This document shows, in pieces, positions 62,387 to 64,000 of a stretch of DNA of 64,000 nt. How positions within the stretch are numbered: position 1 is the first letter of the stretch; each line of letters begins with the position of its first letter. The position numbers and the translations under genes are program-made. The stretch is from Pseudomonas nitroreducens (GTDB lineage Bacteria > Pseudomonadota > Gammaproteobacteria > Pseudomonadales > Pseudomonadaceae): positions 1 to 64,000 of the forward strand of contig NZ_JALJXP010000012.1 in NCBI RefSeq assembly GCF_024170165.1. Direction: 5' to 3'. Below the pieces are notes generated by a model, which saw only the letters and a list, made by a program, of their open reading frames with translations, did not search any database and was not told the DNA's origin.

Positions 62387-64000
62387 TCAGGCGGACCCGA
62401 CCTGGCGCGTGCCGATCTCGTAGAGCTGCTCGAACTGCAACGACGGCATCGGCTTGGCGAACAGGTAGCCCTGCCCTTCAGTGCAGCGTTCGGCACGCAG
62501 GCGATCACGCTGGGCGGTGGTTTCGATACCCTCGGCGATGGTCTCCAGATCAAAGCTGCGGGCCATGTCGAGGATCGCGCGGATCACCGAGAGGTCCTGC
62601 TGGGTCTCCAGCATGCCGATGACGAAGGTGCGATCGATCTTGATGCGGCTCAGCGGGTAGGTCTTGAGCAGGCTGAGGGAGGCATAGCCGGTGCCGAAAT
62701 CGTCGAAGGCGATACCGACGCCGTAGGAACGCAGGCTCTGCAAGGTGCTGAGCACCGTGTCGTCGTGGTTGAGCACAATGTTCTCGGTGATCTCCAGCTC
62801 CAGCGCCTCCGCCGGCAGGCCGTGCCGTTCCAGCGCTTCCAGTACCTGTGTGACCAGGTTGCCCATGCGGAACTGCGCGCCGAACAGGTTCACCCCCATG
62901 CGCAGCTCCGGCGCACCGTTGCGCCGCCAGTAAGCCGCCTGGGCACAGGCCTCATCGAGAATCCACGCCCCGACGATGGCCGCCAGCGGTCCGCCCTCCA
63001 GTGACGGCAGGAAGGCGGCCGGCGACAGCAGGCCGCGCTGCGGATGCTGCCAGCGGATCAGCGCCTCGACCCCGCGCAGGGAGCCATCGCGCAGGCTGAC
63101 CTGGGGCTGGTAGAACAGCAGGAACTCGCCGTTGGCCACGGCGCGATGCAACTCCATGCCGTACAGATGCCGCGCTGCCGCTTCCATCTTCAGCGCCGGA
63201 AGGAACACGAAGGCATGGCTGCGCCCGCTGCTCTTGGCCTTGAACAGAGCAAGGTCGGCGTCGCCCACCAGCTCCAGTGCCTCCTGCGCGTGCAACGGCG
63301 CCAGCGCCACGCCGCAACTGGCAGCGACCCGCACTTCATGCGCGTCGATGACGATGGGCTCGGCGATGCTGGCGATCACCGCCTGGGCGAAGCGCATGGC
63401 ATGCTCGGGGGAAAGCAGGTTCGGCTCGAGGATGGCGAACTCGTCGCCGCCGATGCGCGCCACCGTGGCGCCCGCGGTCGCCAGCCGGTCCAGGCGCTCG
63501 GCGACCTGCCGCAGGATGCCGTCGCCCACCGCGTGGCCGAGGGAGTCGTTGACGTCCTTGAAGCCGTCGAGGTCGATCATCAGCACCGCTGCCGGGCGCG
63601 ACTGCACCAGCACTTCCTCGGTACGCCGGTAGAACTGGCCGCGATTGGCCAGGCCAGTGAGCACGTCGACGCTGGCCAGTTGGCGCAGCGCCTCCTCTTC
63701 CCGATGACGGGCGGTAAGGTCCTTGAGCACGGCTTCGAACTTGAGCTTGCCTTTCTCGGTCCAGCTGAACAGCGTCAGGCCAAGGGACAGCTCGGAGCCA
63801 TCCTTGCGCACGCCGACGATTTCCCCCGGCACGGCCATGCCATCCAGGGACGTGGCGTCACTGGCCCCACTGATCAGCGCGCGGAACCCCGATCGGTTGC
63901 GTTCAGGCAGCAACAGCTCGAAGGACTGGCCGCTGCCCTCGATCAGGTCGTAGCCGAACAGGTTGGCTGCCGCCTCGTTCCAGGCGCCGATCTCGCCCCA
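62387..64000 (-). CDS. PAS-GGDEF-EAL cyclic di-GMP protein, 5' end outside window
   Basis: The frame runs off the right edge, so the start is missing; at least 537 residues are present. From the edge inward it shows a PAS domain (WGEIGAWNEAAANLFGYDL, FELLLPERNRSGF, then VRKDGSELSLGLTLFSW), a GGDEF domain with an intact RIGGDEFAIL and LMIDLDGFKDVNDSLGHAVGD, and an EAL domain with GVEALIRWQHP, ELEITENIVL and FDDFGTGYASLSLLK. Both catalytic signatures look complete, so it could make or destroy cyclic di-GMP. It is likely membrane- or ligand-regulated through upstream sensor domains not visible here. Confidence 0.92.
   Translation of the reverse strand, partial: WGEIGAWNEAAANLFGYDLIEGSGQSFELLLPERNRSGFRALISGASDATSLDGMAVPGEIVGVRKDGSELSLGLTLFSWTEKGKLKFEAVLKDLTARHREEEALRQLASVDVLTGLANRGQFYRRTEEVLVQSRPAAVLMIDLDGFKDVNDSLGHAVGDGILRQVAERLDRLATAGATVARIGGDEFAILEPNLLSPEHAMRFAQAVIASIAEPIVIDAHEVRVAASCGVALAPLHAQEALELVGDADLALFKAKSSGRSHAFVFLPALKMEAAARHLYGMELHRAVANGEFLLFYQPQVSLRDGSLRGVEALIRWQHPQRGLLSPAAFLPSLEGGPLAAIVGAWILDEACAQAAYWRRNGAPELRMGVNLFGAQFRMGNLVTQVLEALERHGLPAEALELEITENIVLNHDDTVLSTLQSLRSYGVGIAFDDFGTGYASLSLLKTYPLSRIKIDRTFVIGMLETQQDLSVIRAILDMARSFDLETIAEGIETTAQRDRLRAERCTEGQGYLFAKPMPSLQFEQLYEIGTRQVGSA

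Overview
The window is high-GC chromosomal DNA from a gamma-proteobacterium, almost certainly a Pseudomonas of the P. nitroreducens / P. citronellolis / P. aeruginosa neighbourhood. The evidence is the core gene set and order (nfuA, cti, metH, then cysI-DUF934, TetR, thioesterase, hydrolase, AcuI-type reductase, sohB, phosphatase, SCP2, phosphotransferase, SDR, then nudC and a ChpA-like protein). From memory this follows P. aeruginosa PAO1 PA1847 down to PA1819. Several families of dispersed Pseudomonas intergenic repeats (REP and others) are also present. No rRNA, tRNA, CRISPR or intact prophage was recognised.

Layout. 0-4.5 kb: a start-less sigma-region-2-like remnant behind a REP pair, then a RoxA-like c-type cytochrome and a catalase-family protein. 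4.5-7.85 kb: an accessory islet with an A/T-rich gene fusing a PD-(D/E)XK-like domain to a SIR2 domain (probable anti-phage effector), a C4-type antisense RNA in front of a BRO-N antirepressor-like gene, and a PIN/Phd toxin-antitoxin pair between two direct REP copies. 7.85-18 kb: small membrane proteins, a MORN protein, a TPR/glycosyltransferase-like protein, PPK2 behind two Pho boxes, a thioesterase, an M14 carboxypeptidase and lipoamide dehydrogenase. 18.3-23 kb: a MHYT-PAS hybrid histidine kinase overlapping an HD-GYP response regulator. 23-29.3 kb: DUF4256, an RND efflux pair, a GlxA-type regulator, DUF1272. 29.6-36.6 kb: nfuA (with an IscR-like box), cti, metH. 36.9-39 kb: YggL-like protein, lipoprotein, FAD/NAD(P)-binding protein.

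39.1-41.4 kb is the most interesting segment: a four-gene minus-strand operon (unknown 199-aa protein, COG2229 small GTPase, two roadblock/LC7 proteins) whose leader carries a clear cyclic-di-GMP-I (GEMM) riboswitch. The window also encodes an HD-GYP protein and a GGDEF/EAL protein, so c-di-GMP could link these parts.

41.5-64 kb is core: MATE pump, two tiny membrane proteins, thioesterase, cysI-DUF934, a TetR regulator divergent from a thioesterase/hydrolase pair with a palindromic operator, a membrane-protein gene broken at a nine-base C tract, acuI, sohB, phosphatase, SCP2, phosphotransferase, SDR, a 0.75-kb non-coding stretch with a remarkable train of perfect hairpins, a TSUP permease, nudC, a ChpA-N-terminus-like protein, an enoyl-CoA hydratase, an APC permease, and a PAS-GGDEF-EAL gene running off the right edge.
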